NCBI RefSeq assembly: GCF_000328475.2
Contig: NC_026491.1
Coordinates: forward strand, 1 to 64,000
Direction: 5' to 3'
DNA: 64,000 bases
Origin: Mycosarcoma maydis
Lineage: Eukaryota; Basidiomycota; Ustilaginomycetes; Ustilaginales
Below, in pieces: positions 10,317 to 21,442 of the stretch (positions are counted from its first letter, which is position 1; the number at the start of each line of letters is the position of its first letter). The position numbers and the translations under genes were made by a program. The notes below the pieces were generated by a model. The model saw nothing but the letters and a program-made list of their open reading frames with translations. It ran no database searches and had not been told where the DNA came from.

Positions 10317-13300
10317 TCAAGAAAGCGTCTTAATGCCGGCATCAAATGTGCCTAGAAACACGGCGCCGCCTAACCCGATCCACATAGTTCGTGGGAGAAA
10401 GCCGCTAAAAAGCGTCTTGATACCTTCGGTACGTCCGATGTGCAGCAAAGTTGGAATGATATTCGTGTTAACGCCGCGAGGAAGGGTCTCGGCCATAGTA
10501 GCAGCACCGGCAGCAGCGGTTGAAGAAGCGCCCGGGGTCGTGACGGCAGCATGCTTGGTGTGCAACATGATTCGAGTCTTGACCACGTCCAGCGGCGTAG
10601 TGAGCCCGGCAGCAATCGCACCAGCAATGCTTCCGGCAAGACCGGCTTGCCAGGTGGGTAGGTTGCGAATCAGCTCTTGATCCGAAACAGCTTGGTATGC
10701 GTCATCGCCTCGAAGCATCGACTGTGACTGAGCCCTGGAGCGAGCCATTTCCAGCTTGAGTCTCTCGTACAGGGGGAACTGGATGCAAGTGAACGGGATC
10801 TCGCGACCCACAGTACTGCCGAACCCTCGATAGTAGCCACGAATGCCTGCCTCTCGAAAGACCTTCTTGAACGCCTGAAACGTGGTGGTGCCCTTGCCAT
10901 ACGTCATGGTCTGTTGTCGAGACTTGATCACTTCGGTGGGGACGCGGATCAGGCAAGCGGCCACTTCGGCGATTGAAGCAGCCGCCATGTGCACGCCAGC
11001 AGGACCTAACGTTCCCTCGGCGCCAAAGATGCCTGGCGCCCATCGCATCAGCGCGGGCTTCATTGATTCGTAGGTGGTGAAAAAGACAGCAGCACCTGGG
11101 GCAGAGCCAACCGCTGTTGAGGAGAGGCCGCGATAAACTCCCGAGAACCCACCGGCGGCCCAGAATCCCTGAGCAGACTGCAGACGTGTCTTGATGGTAT
11201 CGATGGGGAAGAAAAGCAAGTCGACGGTAAGGCCAGACAAAGCACCGGCTGCCAGCGCCGAGGCAAACGGTGGACCTGTCATCGCTGAATTGGCAACGCT
11301 CAGCCCCGATTCGCGCTCTTCAAGCACTGAAGGAATTGAACGATGAGAAATACGTTCCTGTGTTCGCGCCAGGTGTTCCAGAGCAGAGTCAGCGGATGCT
11401 GATGAGATACGCGTCATTTTGTTTTTCGCGTCGTCCAGATTGCCAGGTCTCTCGTCGTGCAAATTTTCTAATGAAACAAAGACAGTCGACTTGGAAGGTC
11501 GCAGGGTTGAAACTCGTGGGACTTCGGGTCCGAGTTGCTGCGCAAGACCCGTTGGTAGAGACGGTACAGGAGGGGCAGATGATTGACTGTTGCGAGCAGA
11601 ATGCAGTGTACGCAGATCGGTGTGTGAGCGTCTCCCTTTCAGCCGTCTCAGCGTATCTGCAGCGGCACTGTGATTGCGGCTCGAATCTGCACCAGTTCGG
11701 GATGCCGTCGTGGAAGTTAGGCTTGGACTGATTAGAGCCTCCGGTGCCTCCGAGATGGAGGGTGAAGTCTTGGGTAGAGCAGACGCGGTTCGAGGATTCA
11801 AGGACCCTATCGAGGCATTGGAGCCTGTCCGGCGGCGAGAAGGAACAAGAGTAGGTGTCGAGTCAGCAGAAGCCAAGGCATGTAGATTTTGGTGACTGGT
11901 CGTAGACATGGATGGCGCGATCAGACTAGCGGCCGATTTTGACAAGACGAGCATGGGTGCTGAGCTGTGTAGGCTGGCGACGCGTGGCCTTGAAACGTCA
12001 CCGTTTGGAGAGTAGAGCGTCGAGGAAGAAGATCTGACACGGCGGGACGGCGCGTCGGCAAAACTATCCTGTGAGGCTGACAAGTTCTTGGCAAGGTCAT
12101 CTTGCACGCTCTCGGATGGAAAGAGAAGGGAAGGCGTCACCGATACGATGCTCGAGGGTCGTCTAGGCCTAGCAATGCCAATAGAGAATCCAGTCCGAAC
12201 ACTGTCAGTGGGAGACGAAGGCTCGGTAGGTCTGGCGTCGGCCCTGTTCAACGAGGTAGCAAAAGAGGAGCTTACAGCACGACCGTACTTTTGCCGTACC
12301 GTTCTGGAGGCAGACCCACCATCGGTCTTCGGGTTCTGTTGCTCGCCACGAGCCGAAACTGAGACGACTGTTGCTTGAGGAGCAGCGTAGCCACTCGAGA
12401 CACGTATCGCCAAAGCCGGTCGGGCGTTGTTCTCTAACTGCTTTGTTGTCTCAACGTCGGCAGGCTCGAGATCACGAAGGCGATCTCTGTTTTGTGTCGC
12501 GGCTGGAGGTGGAGGCTGCTTGTCTTTGGCTTGCGAGAGATCGTGATCGGCGCGCAGAGGTAGTCGAAGCTTGTGACTGTTGTAGTCAATCGCCAACGTG
12601 CTCCTCGCATTTGACTGTGTACACCTCTGAAGGTCGCTGAAGAGCTCTTGGTCGTAGATGCGCCCCGAACAACCCTTTGCACGTGACAAGACGTTGAGCA
12701 AGCGCGAAGGATCCAGGCACTGCGAAGCTTGCTGCGGTCGGATGGCTAACGCTTTGATACAGGCACTCTCGACTTGATCAATGTTCTCGGCGTAAGGTTC
12801 CAGAATGAGGAATCGAGTTGCCTGGATCGCTCTAAGGAGGCGGAGTTGATAATCGAGTTTCTGCATCTGGCTCGCAAAAGACTGTTCTTCCTCGAGATCA
12901 TCAGGCCCTGGCTGGAACGTCGCCTGTAAAGAGGTGATGCTCGCCTCTGTCTCGAAACGGGTCGACCATCTGTTCAGAAGATCTTCGAGCTCGATCCACA
13001 GCTCGGTGGCTTGGCGGGCGGAATGGTTGTTGTTAGGAGCCGAACCAGTCGGCCAGAGCCATTGCGAGTCGGCGAGATCGTCAACGATGGGTAAGAAGAC
13101 AGCATTCTTCTGGCAAGGATCAAAGGCGCCGACGTCCGGGCTCAGGAGACCTTCTACGAGCAACTGGGTCGCTTGCAAAGGGCCATGCCATATCTGTGCG
13201 AGACGGAGGGAGGGCGTGGCAGAAGTGGCTGCGGATCGAACTTTAGCAGTGAGACGAAGCTCGTACAATCGAAGCGCTTCCAAGATCCAAGCAATGCTGC

Positions 13301-13901
13301 GCAGAGTGTCTCGATAAACGAGCGTCACGGTCGGTGATGTGCCTCGTGTAACGCCGTCTGCATACAAGTCGGCAAGCTGTTTGCACGCACTAGCTGAGCC
13401 AAGAGAGGCGGCACGAAATAGCAGCAGGATCGCGAGAGGGTAGGAATGGTTTAGCAGAGCCGCGCTGGCTTCCCATTCAAGCTTTGCAACATTAGTAGCG
13501 CTGAGGATGCGGTCACGGAGGATCTCGTCCCGCGCCCAACGTGCTTGAGCGTATCCACGAAGACTCTGCCTCTTGATCGAGGGCCGCGTTGTGATTAGAC
13601 TATCGCCACATGGCAGACCAGCTGGACGACTCCGAGCAAAAAGATGGTCAGTGCCTTGCCTGGAAGACGTTTTGCGGTTCGAGTCGTCGCTTTGACGTGA
13701 ACGTGAAGAAGGATCGCCGTTGCGAAGGGTTCCGGCTTCTTCCTCTGCCAAACCGAGTCCACACTGTATGCTCAGATCGCGAGCTTTGGCGGCTAGAATG
13801 GTTTCATGGACCTGAAAACTGACCGACGAGGTGGAGGACCCGTTGCGTCTCAGCGATGGTCTCTGATTTGCCTGGAAAGGAGTTTGACGCGGCAGGAACA
13901 T
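10317..13901 (-). CDS. Long ORF: Sel1-like/Ser-rich protein joined to SAM carrier
   Basis: One uninterrupted frame of 1194 codons starting at the ATG at 13901. The frame is open further upstream but without ATG. Residues 874-1194 are a complete mitochondrial carrier with three repeats and their signatures FPIDTIKTRLQ, VPTEVIKSRQQ and TPLDVVKTRIM. The second signature and overall length match the S-adenosylmethionine carrier (yeast Pet8/SAMC), which exchanges cytosolic SAM for S-adenosylhomocysteine across the inner mitochondrial membrane. The preceding 873 residues hold a Sel1-like helical stretch (ILLLFRAASLGSASACKQL) and long Ser/Arg/Pro-rich low-complexity sequence that I do not recognise. 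The carrier part begins with its own Met (ATG at 11282, 321 residues), the size of a normal SAM carrier. It could therefore be a separate gene abutting an upstream one in the same frame, or a true fusion. The sequence alone does not decide. I see no stop or obvious splice pair between the parts. Confidence 0.7.
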   Translation of the reverse strand: MFLPRQTPFQANQRPSLRRNGSSTSSVSFQVHETILAAKARDLSIQCGLGLAEEEAGTLRNGDPSSRSRQSDDSNRKTSSRQGTDHLFARSRPAGLPCGDSLITTRPSIKRQSLRGYAQARWARDEILRDRILSATNVAKLEWEASAALLNHSYPLAILLLFRAASLGSASACKQLADLYADGVTRGTSPTVTLVYRDTLRSIAWILEALRLYELRLTAKVRSAATSATPSLRLAQIWHGPLQATQLLVEGLLSPDVGAFDPCQKNAVFLPIVDDLADSQWLWPTGSAPNNNHSARQATELWIELEDLLNRWSTRFETEASITSLQATFQPGPDDLEEEQSFASQMQKLDYQLRLLRAIQATRFLILEPYAENIDQVESACIKALAIRPQQASQCLDPSRLLNVLSRAKGCSGRIYDQELFSDLQRCTQSNARSTLAIDYNSHKLRLPLRADHDLSQAKDKQPPPPAATQNRDRLRDLEPADVETTKQLENNARPALAIRVSSGYAAPQATVVSVSARGEQQNPKTDGGSASRTVRQKYGRAVSSSFATSLNRADARPTEPSSPTDSVRTGFSIGIARPRRPSSIVSVTPSLLFPSESVQDDLAKNLSASQDSFADAPSRRVRSSSSTLYSPNGDVSRPRVASLHSSAPMLVLSKSAASLIAPSMSTTSHQNLHALASADSTPTLVPSRRRTGSNASIGSLNPRTASALPKTSPSISEAPEALISPSLTSTTASRTGADSSRNHSAAADTLRRLKGRRSHTDLRTLHSARNSQSSAPPVPSLPTGLAQQLGPEVPRVSTLRPSKSTVFVSLENLHDERPGNLDDAKNKMTRISSASADSALEHLARTQERISHRSIPSVLEERESGLSVANSAMTGPPFASALAAGALSGLTVDLLFFPIDTIKTRLQSAQGFWAAGGFSGVYRGLSSTAVGSAPGAAVFFTTYESMKPALMRWAPGIFGAEGTLGPAGVHMAAASIAEVAACLIRVPTEVIKSRQQTMTYGKGTTTFQAFKKVFREAGIRGYYRGFGSTVGREIPFTCIQFPLYERLKLEMARSRAQSQSMLRGDDAYQAVSDQELIRNLPTWQAGLAGSIAGAIAAGLTTPLDVVKTRIMLHTKHAAVTTPGASSTAAAGAATMAETLPRGVNTNIIPTLLHIGRTEGIKTLFSGFLPRTMWIGLGGAVFLGTFDAGIKTLS

Positions 13902-14576
13902 GGCGTTTCCAATCTTGTGCGCTAGGAAGAGATGGAGCAAGCGCGATGTCTGTGTCTCTCGACGCCACTCCGGAGTTTAAACGTAGCGTGCAAACCGATG
14001 GCCTGCTATCGAAGTCACTTACAATCGAGATGGTTAAGGAAAGGAATCTGGAACGAGATGGTGCAGGTGAGAATGGTCAATCGTGAATGCTTGGCAACTT
14101 TCGACAAAGTGTTGTTGTGGACCATTTACGATTTGTTGTTCGTGTTTCACGATTCGTGATTGTCGCACGCTAAAAGAAGCTTCGCTCGGAAGGGCATTCT
14201 AACACGAAAATGCCCACCACCGTGCTTTGAATCTGAATGCAACCAAGGCCGTGCGCACGCGCGATTCTTTCGCGTGACCGACGTGAAGAAGAAACCCCGC
14301 GTGAGTCACGGAGTACGACCTGATCATGCGTATGTGTGGAACAAACCGGCTGGAAAAAGAAACCCAAAAGAAAATAAGAAAAACAAAAACCTCATACGTC
14401 CAAAATTATCACAAAGCAAGGTGTCGTCGGCTCATCAGTGCAGTCTAACCGTGAATCTGCGAATGCAGCGCATGGTACATTGCAGAGTTCTTGTACCTGT
14501 ACAGTACAGCAAGGGATGGAGAATGCATGTCTATTGTACAGTAGTCGAGGATCGATCTCATAAAATCCGAGCGGGA
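13902..14576. other. Intergenic between two minus-strand genes
   Basis: Holds the upstream region of the carrier ORF and the 3' flank of the alpha-actinin gene. AATCGTG/CGTGATT motifs occur at about 14080 and 14146-14165. The frame here belongs to no recognised protein. Confidence 0.55.
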
Positions 14577-16596
14577 TTACGGCTGCGCTACTCCGAACAA
14601 GCCGGTCAGATAGCCCTCGTAGTCGTATACGGCATCTTCGACGCCGTCGACGCGCACCTGGGGCATGGCAGCTTTGAGATAGTCGATGGAGCCTTGCGGC
14701 AACAAAGCAAGACGCAGATCGAGTTCGGTGACGTACGGTTTGTCGCCAGCCAGGCCCTGGAATGCCTCAAGAAGCTGATCAGGTGAAGTGGTGTCCTCGG
14801 TGATCTCGCGGAGAAAAGTGAGGAAGGCATCGTAGGAGACGGCTCCAAATGTCTCGCACAGCTGCAAATGGATCTGTTCAATGTCGTCCTCGGTGTAGAT
14901 GATGCCCAGACTGGCAAGGGCAGCCCCCAGCTCGGGAACGGTGAGCGTGTTGGAGGCATCCTTGTCAAAGTAGCGAAAGGTGGACTCAAACTCTTCGAGC
15001 TGGGCAGGTGTAAGATTGGTGTGCTGTCGCGAGACGATCTGGTTTTCGATAAAGGCGAGCTTCTTTGAAACGCTTGCTCGAACGAGCTCCCACTCGAACG
15101 AAAGATCGCTCAGCGTAAAGATGGTATGGTCGTTTTCTTCGACTTTAGCTTCGGTGCATTCCTGTTCGAGTGAGGCGATGAGCGTGAGTTGTTCTTTGAT
15201 AGGATCGAGTTGAGCAAGTAAATGCTTGACAACCTCGAGCTGAGCTTCCAGGTCACCTTCGAGAGTTGCGATTCCGCCTGCAACTTCGCGGAGTTGTCGC
15301 TCAAATTCGTTGGCAGCTTTGGCAAACTTGATCCTCAAGTTTTCCTTGGCATTGCGGATCTCGGCGTTGATAGAGCGGCTTCGGTGCGCTTCGGCTAGCG
15401 CAAGGGTTGCCCAAGCAGTTTCAAGATCGGTTTGCCGCAAGCCTAGCTGTGGGAGCCATTCGGGAAGATGGTAGGTCTTGAGTTTTGTTTGGATGTTGCC
15501 AAGAAGCGCTGCAAGATCGGTCCTCTCACGAACCAACTCGCGCTTGACTCCGATCTTGTATTGGTTAAACTGGGTGAGCTGTGTACGAGCATCGGCGTAT
15601 GTGCCTGCAAAAGTTGCAGCGGTCCATCCATTCTGAAGTTCGGACATGGTATCGACGAGCTGGCGAGCTCTTCTTTCGTAATCCTGCTGCATGAGCCAGG
15701 CGCCCTGCATGACATCGGCAAACGTGGCTACACGGCGGCTGACCACTTCGGCCTGTTCCATGGAGCTAAAAGCGTGAAAGTATTGGGCAACGTAGGTCAT
15801 GACACTGCGTTCGTCTGGTTTGGTCCTGTCGCAAAGGTCCTCTACGTCGAGCAGTTGTGGGATGCCGAGGTGGTGTTCGGCGACTTGGAAGGCTGTGCGC
15901 GTGCAAGCGTGAGCATCACTTTTGGGTAAAGCGTCAAAGTTGAGCAGATCGGGACGATGTCGGTGGATCAAGGCGCATAGCGCAAGGCCGTCCTTGAAGG
16001 AAGTGGTGAAATTGGTGACTTCGACCTCTTGATAAGGGGCAGTCTTTCGTTGACACCAGAGTAAAAGACCCTCTTTGGCAGTGACACCCTCTTCGCTGAT
16101 GTCTGCGATGGTAAAGCGAAGGATGAGCGTCCAGATCATGCCAAGAATGAGTTTGAGATTGCCGTCAACAATGTCCTCTGCGCCTACATTGGTCAGCACG
16201 ACACCTCGACTCTTGATGAATTCCAAGGCAAGGTTGACATTTTCGGCCTTCTGGACACGCATACGCGGATTCATGTAGAAGCGACCGAGCGTAGTATCAC
16301 CCATGATCTCCATGAGCTGCACTAGCTTGACGCCATCCGAGAGGTCCGTGGCAAGAGATCGCATCGGAGCGATCTGCCTGGATTCGAGCTTGGTGTTGAG
16401 CCTACGACACGACGTGGGTGGAGAGCGGGGAAGAGCATGTCGGCCGGAAGATGATGAGGTCAATGTGTCTGTCAATGAGCGATGTGGCGGCTGAGAAGCC
16501 AACTTACCATTTGGTGAACGTCTTTGCCTGTACTTCCTCCCAGCCTCGATCCTGATCGGGGAGGCCGACGAGGACCGACGATCTCTTGTATGCCAT
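14577..16596 (-). CDS. Alpha-actinin (actin cross-linker)
   Basis: Two exons: 16596-16508 and 16401-14577. The 106-base intron (donor GTAAGT, acceptor TAG) splits the Trp codon of the family motif KTFTKW-LNTKLE, which fixes both the intron and the start MAYKRSS. The product has 637 residues. Order: CH1 (about 19-125), CH2 (about 135-240), roughly 250 residues of spectrin-type helical repeats, then a calmodulin-like C-terminus. EF-hand 1 has a canonical calcium loop at 509-520 (DKDASNTLTVPE). The second EF-hand is degenerate. The length and reduced rod match fungal alpha-actinins such as S. pombe Ain1, which cross-link actin filaments at the cytokinetic ring. The open frame upstream of 16401 on the unspliced sequence is not coding. 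It is divergent from the Ser-rich gene at 18415 and lies near cofilin, another actin regulator. Confidence 0.93.
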
Positions 16597-18414
16597 CTGT
16601 GCGTTAAACACCAAGCGCTCCGCGCAGGCCGGTGGTAAATGGACTCTGTTGCTGTGAGTCGATGGACGGTAGTCAAACGAGAAATGCGATCCTGACGGAC
16701 GTCTTTTAGAACGGAGATGGTATGAGAGGTGGTGTGCGTGGGATGGAAACAATTCCAATGTGGGGCAGAAGCAAGTCGAAGATGATGTCGCTTCAACGGG
16801 CGGCAGCCAGCACCAACGAGGGGAGCACAGAGCAAGATGCAACATCTCCACTTTTGTGTTTCACTTTTGTGTTTGGCTATCTAACTTACCTTCACGCTTG
16901 ACGCTTTGTTGGCATAACTCTTAAGTTACGCGTGTGTGATGTGTTACTTTTTTCCATTCGTGATTCACGATTTTTTCCATTTATTTTTGGGACTCGCGAC
17001 TGTTCTTGCGCGGGCTACCCGTCGTGAGTTGTGACTGACGAGTGTGCACCTTCTGCAGAAGGATTCAAACAAGGGTTCACACTGCCACACGCGTAGAAAG
17101 CAGAGACGTCAGACCAACACCTGACCGTGTCGTGCTTCCACGTTGTGATGGTCCGTAATCCGTGATCCAAAATCATAATCACGAATCACGAATCACGAAT
17201 CACGAATCGTGATCCACGATCCACAATGTTTTTCAGATGTTGTTAGATTCAATCACGACTAGTGCAAGCTTGAACCCCTTTGTCGCGGTGTGTGCGTTGG
17301 CGAATCGCGCCTGGCGTGCCTGCTGGCGAAGAGATTCAAATCAGCTGCTCTTACGCAGCGCTGTCCCCAGAAGATGTCGAACCAGCAAAGACAATGGATT
17401 GCGGTGTTTTATCAGGGCTCGCCAGCGTGTGTAACTCACGGCTTGGGCAGTCACCCGAGCAGCTAACGTCTAGAAAATGGCCGACGCTCATCAGATTCAC
17501 AATTGTGGCAGGCGAGGACGCTTGGGGTGGGCTGCAAACTAGTCACAGGTGCCGTCTTCATATGCACCCAGGCCACACCCAAACACACACCAAACCTAGG
17601 CTCGCAGAGACGAGGTTCATGATTCGTGATGGGCGGAATGGGCGCATTGGCTGATGACCCTTCTGTTCTTTATTTCACTCGCAGTCACAAATTGTGAATC
17701 GTGATGTGAAAATCATGAATGAGATTCGTGATTCCACGAGTTTTCAAATCACGAATATTGTCCAGCACTCGCGACTCACACCACTCACGACCCTTGACTG
17801 TGTGAGTCACGAGACGAGTCGTGAGTGCAAATCATGAATGGCTGATGGCTCACTGCTAGAATGCGTGTGAGCTTATGCGCAAACCCGCATGTCCCGCACG
17901 CACAGGGCGCTGAGATCAACCAAGCGAAACTTGTAATCACTGAATGTAAGCTCGTGCTCGACAGCTACTTCACGCTTGGCTCCTATCTCCTCCTGTATCC
18001 GCATGCTGGACCTGGTTGCCTCAGAAGCATTACAAGCAACATTGACATCGTCTCGATACGCTGACAACCACGCGACCGTTGCCAGCATCGGTCTCGACGC
18101 GCCCGCATCACACAAGAACAGCGCGATAAAGTGCCTACCCGCGGACCACGCTGGCGTGCCGATCTATCTATTTTGACACCTCCGCTGCCCTCCTCGCACA
18201 AGCCTAGCGGACGCCGCCAACGACATCTGACAACCCGCAGCTTCAACCCGCTCAATCATTTCGTCTATTATGAACCCATTGTGATACCACCGTGCGTCGG
18301 AGACTGCTTCTTTCCGTCCCGTGGAACCTTGGTCTCACAGCTATCCTGCGTGATCGCGGCCAAATACGCCAATCCTCACCTTCTCGGCGATGGTCTTTCG
18401 ACCCATCGTGAGCG
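16597..18414. other. Divergent intergenic region rich in short palindromic motifs
   Basis: Separates alpha-actinin (-) and the Ser-rich gene (+), so it should hold both promoters. It is one of the densest stretches of the AATCACG/CGTGATT and GAGTCGTGAGT-like motifs (16955-17040, 17158-17224, 17615-17840). No coding sequence recognised. Confidence 0.6.
17177..17211. repeat. Tandem AATCACG heptamers
   Basis: Four head-to-tail AATCACG units are followed by one AATCGTG unit, giving a 7-base period. It is a local amplification of the dispersed intergenic motif. Confidence 0.9.
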
Positions 18415-20292
18415 ATGAAAGCCATCTTCAGCAACTTCAGCAGGCGCGCCAACCTTGGCGCGGCGCAAGACCCGTCTGAGGCTGCCTATAAGTCCAAGTC
18501 CGCAAATGGCCCATCCACCTCTTCAGCTTTGCATCCCCGAGCCACATTCTCTTCTTTCCACACTCCCAGCGGCGGCATCGGTGACGCTCCTGCTTCTGAA
18601 AAGACGCCATCCAACCATCTTGCCTCCTCCAACACCTCGACTTACAAGTTTTCAAGCTCGTCTCGAGCAACGTCATCTCATCAACGCAAGCGCACAGCGC
18701 ACGACAACGTCACTGCATCCAGTTCCACCCACCCTCCCTCGAGCTACCGAGAGCTGTCCAGCCAGACCAGTGGTGCACATGCAGTTACACGCGGCCTTGT
18801 GAAAAAGCTCTCCATCGCTAGTAGGAGGCGCTCTTCTTACTCGAGCCTCCACGCTCCCACTCACGAGCATCACCTCGCCGCCACCTCTGCCACTCATGCT
18901 GGCTCGCACAGTAACCAGCCAATGCATAGCAAGGAGGCGCAGCCCTCGATTCCAACTTTCAGTCAGACCTCTGGTCAGTTTTCGGGTTCCAGCATCAAGA
19001 TGGCCGCCGTTGCCAATCCCGATACATCTGTCATGACCTCGACACAGCTGGCGGCGAGGCTCAACGAGCTGGCTGTGGCAAACGCCGATGGCCTGCTCAC
19101 CGAAGACGAATATCGAACGCTGCGTCAGGCAGTTTTTGACCAGATGCTGACGACTGATAGCCAAGCTATGGCCATACCGACAGATCATGCACGAGCAGGA
19201 CTTGGCTTGCCCAGTCGTAACCATAGCCCGGATGCTGCTCGTACAGATCCCACGCCGAGTGCCAACCACTTTCTGTCTGCAACTCCGCTCAATGGCAGAG
19301 CCAGGCATTCCGCATCCTCTCTCGTCAACGGAGATCAACCGACCCCTTCCATTCACAGCGGTCGCAGCGGCAAGTCCTCGAACTTCCAGAGCGTCACTCA
19401 GATTTTCAAAAGCAGTCCTTCGAAACCCAGATCCATGAACCATCAAGGAAGTCGAGATTCGCACTCGAGTCACGAGCGAGCTACCTCCACCCGGCGTGAC
19501 TCGGAGGGCATGTCGTCACAGCTGTCTAGCGGTGACACGCATTCGCAGCGTGCCTTTTCCTTCCGCACTCACCAATCATCCGCCGCAAAGTCTTCGCGCA
19601 TGTCTGCACTCGGTCGTCTCAGAGCCAGCAGCCACGCACGACGCGAACAAGCCGACGTCACATCGCGCCAGCTCGAAGAGGCTTTTTCCGCCGAACGCAC
19701 CGCCCGCTCGTTGCGCTCTGTCTCGCTTTACGATGCTGGCAGCGTTGAGCTAGCCAGCCTACGCGCTACTGCCTACGACAAGTCCTTCACATCTTTGCGC
19801 GCCGAGATGGCGCCAATGACCATGTTTGGCGCCGAGTACGCACACAAATCGTCGTCGGAAATTCAAGCAGAAATTGGCGTGGTCCTAGCCGAAGGCAACC
19901 GAATGCTTGCGACCTTTGTAACGCTTCAAGAGGCGCTTCTGGCCAGACACAACTCACTGGATGCGCTCACGGTGAAAAGTGTCGTGGACACGGTGCAAGA
20001 AATGAACCCATTGGCGTGCGTCAATGAGCTTGTCCCATCCGAAGCGATGCTCCATTCCATCTCCTCATCGTCTTTGGCTTGTCGAGCAGCCCTTGCACCT
20101 CGTGGAACTGCAAATCGCCCATTGGCGTCCGATTCCGCCGACGCTGTTGTCGCTGCGGAAATTGCAAGCTTACAAGCCAAGCTGAGCACCATCTACGCGC
20201 AAAAAGCGGCCGTGGTCAAACGATATCAGGATCGACTCTCGTTTCTTGCCAGTAAGCTACGGTCAGCGGCCATCCGCGAAGGCCTCAAATGA
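18415..20292 (+). CDS. Ser-rich protein of unknown function
   Basis: 625 residues, single exon. The N-terminal two thirds is rich in Ser, His, Thr and Arg and probably disordered. A short helical segment at about 209-245 (LNELAVANADGLLTEDEYRTLR) resembles the SHOCT-like short helical motif that I associate with other basidiomycete proteins. The last 150 residues are mostly helical, with a likely coiled coil near the end (IASLQAKLSTIYAQKAAVV). No signal peptide, membrane segment or catalytic motif is visible. The ATG at 18415 opens the frame and the context suggests nothing further upstream. It converges on cofilin. I do not recognise the family and assign no function. Confidence 0.8.
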   Translation: MKAIFSNFSRRANLGAAQDPSEAAYKSKSANGPSTSSALHPRATFSSFHTPSGGIGDAPASEKTPSNHLASSNTSTYKFSSSSRATSSHQRKRTAHDNVTASSSTHPPSSYRELSSQTSGAHAVTRGLVKKLSIASRRRSSYSSLHAPTHEHHLAATSATHAGSHSNQPMHSKEAQPSIPTFSQTSGQFSGSSIKMAAVANPDTSVMTSTQLAARLNELAVANADGLLTEDEYRTLRQAVFDQMLTTDSQAMAIPTDHARAGLGLPSRNHSPDAARTDPTPSANHFLSATPLNGRARHSASSLVNGDQPTPSIHSGRSGKSSNFQSVTQIFKSSPSKPRSMNHQGSRDSHSSHERATSTRRDSEGMSSQLSSGDTHSQRAFSFRTHQSSAAKSSRMSALGRLRASSHARREQADVTSRQLEEAFSAERTARSLRSVSLYDAGSVELASLRATAYDKSFTSLRAEMAPMTMFGAEYAHKSSSEIQAEIGVVLAEGNRMLATFVTLQEALLARHNSLDALTVKSVVDTVQEMNPLACVNELVPSEAMLHSISSSSLACRAALAPRGTANRPLASDSADAVVAAEIASLQAKLSTIYAQKAAVVKRYQDRLSFLASKLRSAAIREGLK

Positions 20293-20755
20293 ACCAGCGC
20301 TGCTTCTGTCACAATCCACTCCACGGCGAGACTGAGGCAACACACGGTTCTCGTCTGCGCCGAACCATGAACGACTTGAAAGCCAGGCACATGCACATCC
20401 ACATCTGGCTGCGCCATGCTAGCGATACCCTCATCTGTACTTTTACACTCTTGGCCGTCATCCATGGCAGAAGCTTGTTGTTTTCTTTCTTCAAACATCT
20501 CGGAGCACGATGATCGGCTTCGCTTTGAGAAGCAGTGTTCACTGGGATCTATAATCTTGTGAGGCCGCATCAAAAAGGAAGTTGCAAGTTGCGGTATCTC
20601 CAGGCAACACAGCAGGATGAAGGCCGGAGCGTACTTTGCTTCGAGATGGATTTGAGTTTTGATGTCGCGAGAGCACAGGACGGGTAGCGGCTGAAACTGA
20701 GCCCGAGGCCGGAAATGCTACGAGAGATGAGCAGGATTACTGAGAGCGCGTGCGT
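20293..20755. other. Convergent intergenic region
   Basis: Lies between the stops of the Ser-rich gene (+) and cofilin (-). It should contain both 3' ends. No coding sequence or repeat worth noting. Confidence 0.55.
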
Positions 20756-21442
20756 CTAGAAAGTGGATCGGCTGACCTTGTCGAGAACGGTGTCGTAGCT
20801 CACTTCGGAAAAGTCAGTGCCCTGGATCTCGGTGGAGATGCCGACGAGTGCCTTTCTGAGAGCATCCTTGGACGAAGCAAACACCATCTTGGGCTTGATC
20901 TTTGCATCGTCGGGCGACCACGAGAAAAAGCAGATCTTGTTGCGCTTGCCCGCATCGCCCTTTTCGTACTCAAAGTCGTAGATCGCGTATCGGCATTCGG
21001 TCGGAGGAAGCTCCGCCAGGAAGTCGTCGTACGAGGTTGACGTCGACGTGTTCTGAACAACAATCTCGGTGTTTTTGTCGTTGAGGCTGTAGATGATGTA
21101 CTTGATCTTCTTGCCGAGCTTAAGCTCCTGGAACTTATCCAGGCACTCTTGAGAGACTTTGACACCGGAGGACTAAAGATGTTGGACGTAGTCGGGTTGC
21201 GCAATGCAATGCCGTACCATTTCGCAGGTCAAACAAAGTTGACAACAGTGACACGGCGGTAAGACGCAGAGCGGAGCAAGGAGAATCACGTACATCGCCC
21301 GGCGTAGCAGTCAAAGGTAGAGTTCGAGTCACAGAAGCGACGAATTGCGGTCAGAACGCAAATCAGAAAGAGACAGAAGACGACCGTTGGTCAGCACCAG
21401 CATCCGATACGTTGCTATTGCACATTCGTTGAAGCTCACCAT
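20756..21442 (-). CDS. COF1: Cofilin/ADF actin-depolymerising factor
   Basis: Exon 1 is just the ATG at 21442-21440. A 267-base intron follows (donor GTGAGC directly after ATG, acceptor TTTAG), and exon 2 runs 21172-20756. The product has 139 residues beginning [15 protein letters not shown] and ending SRSTF, the exact size and shape of a fungal cofilin. Features seen are the N-terminal Ser next to the start (the regulatory phosphosite position in animals), the strand [20 protein letters not shown] and the actin-binding long helix around [16 protein letters not shown]. Cofilin severs and depolymerises ADP-actin filaments in the cytoplasm and is normally essential. Exon 2 contains no early in-frame ATG, so an ORF search on unspliced sequence misses this gene. 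The alpha-actinin gene lies 4 kb away on the same strand. Confidence 0.95.

Noticed and set aside
16509..16835. Longer N-terminus for alpha-actinin reading straight through to 16835
   Set aside because: It starts at a non-ATG codon and reads through the intron. The spliced start at 16596 restores the conserved KTFTKWLN motif.
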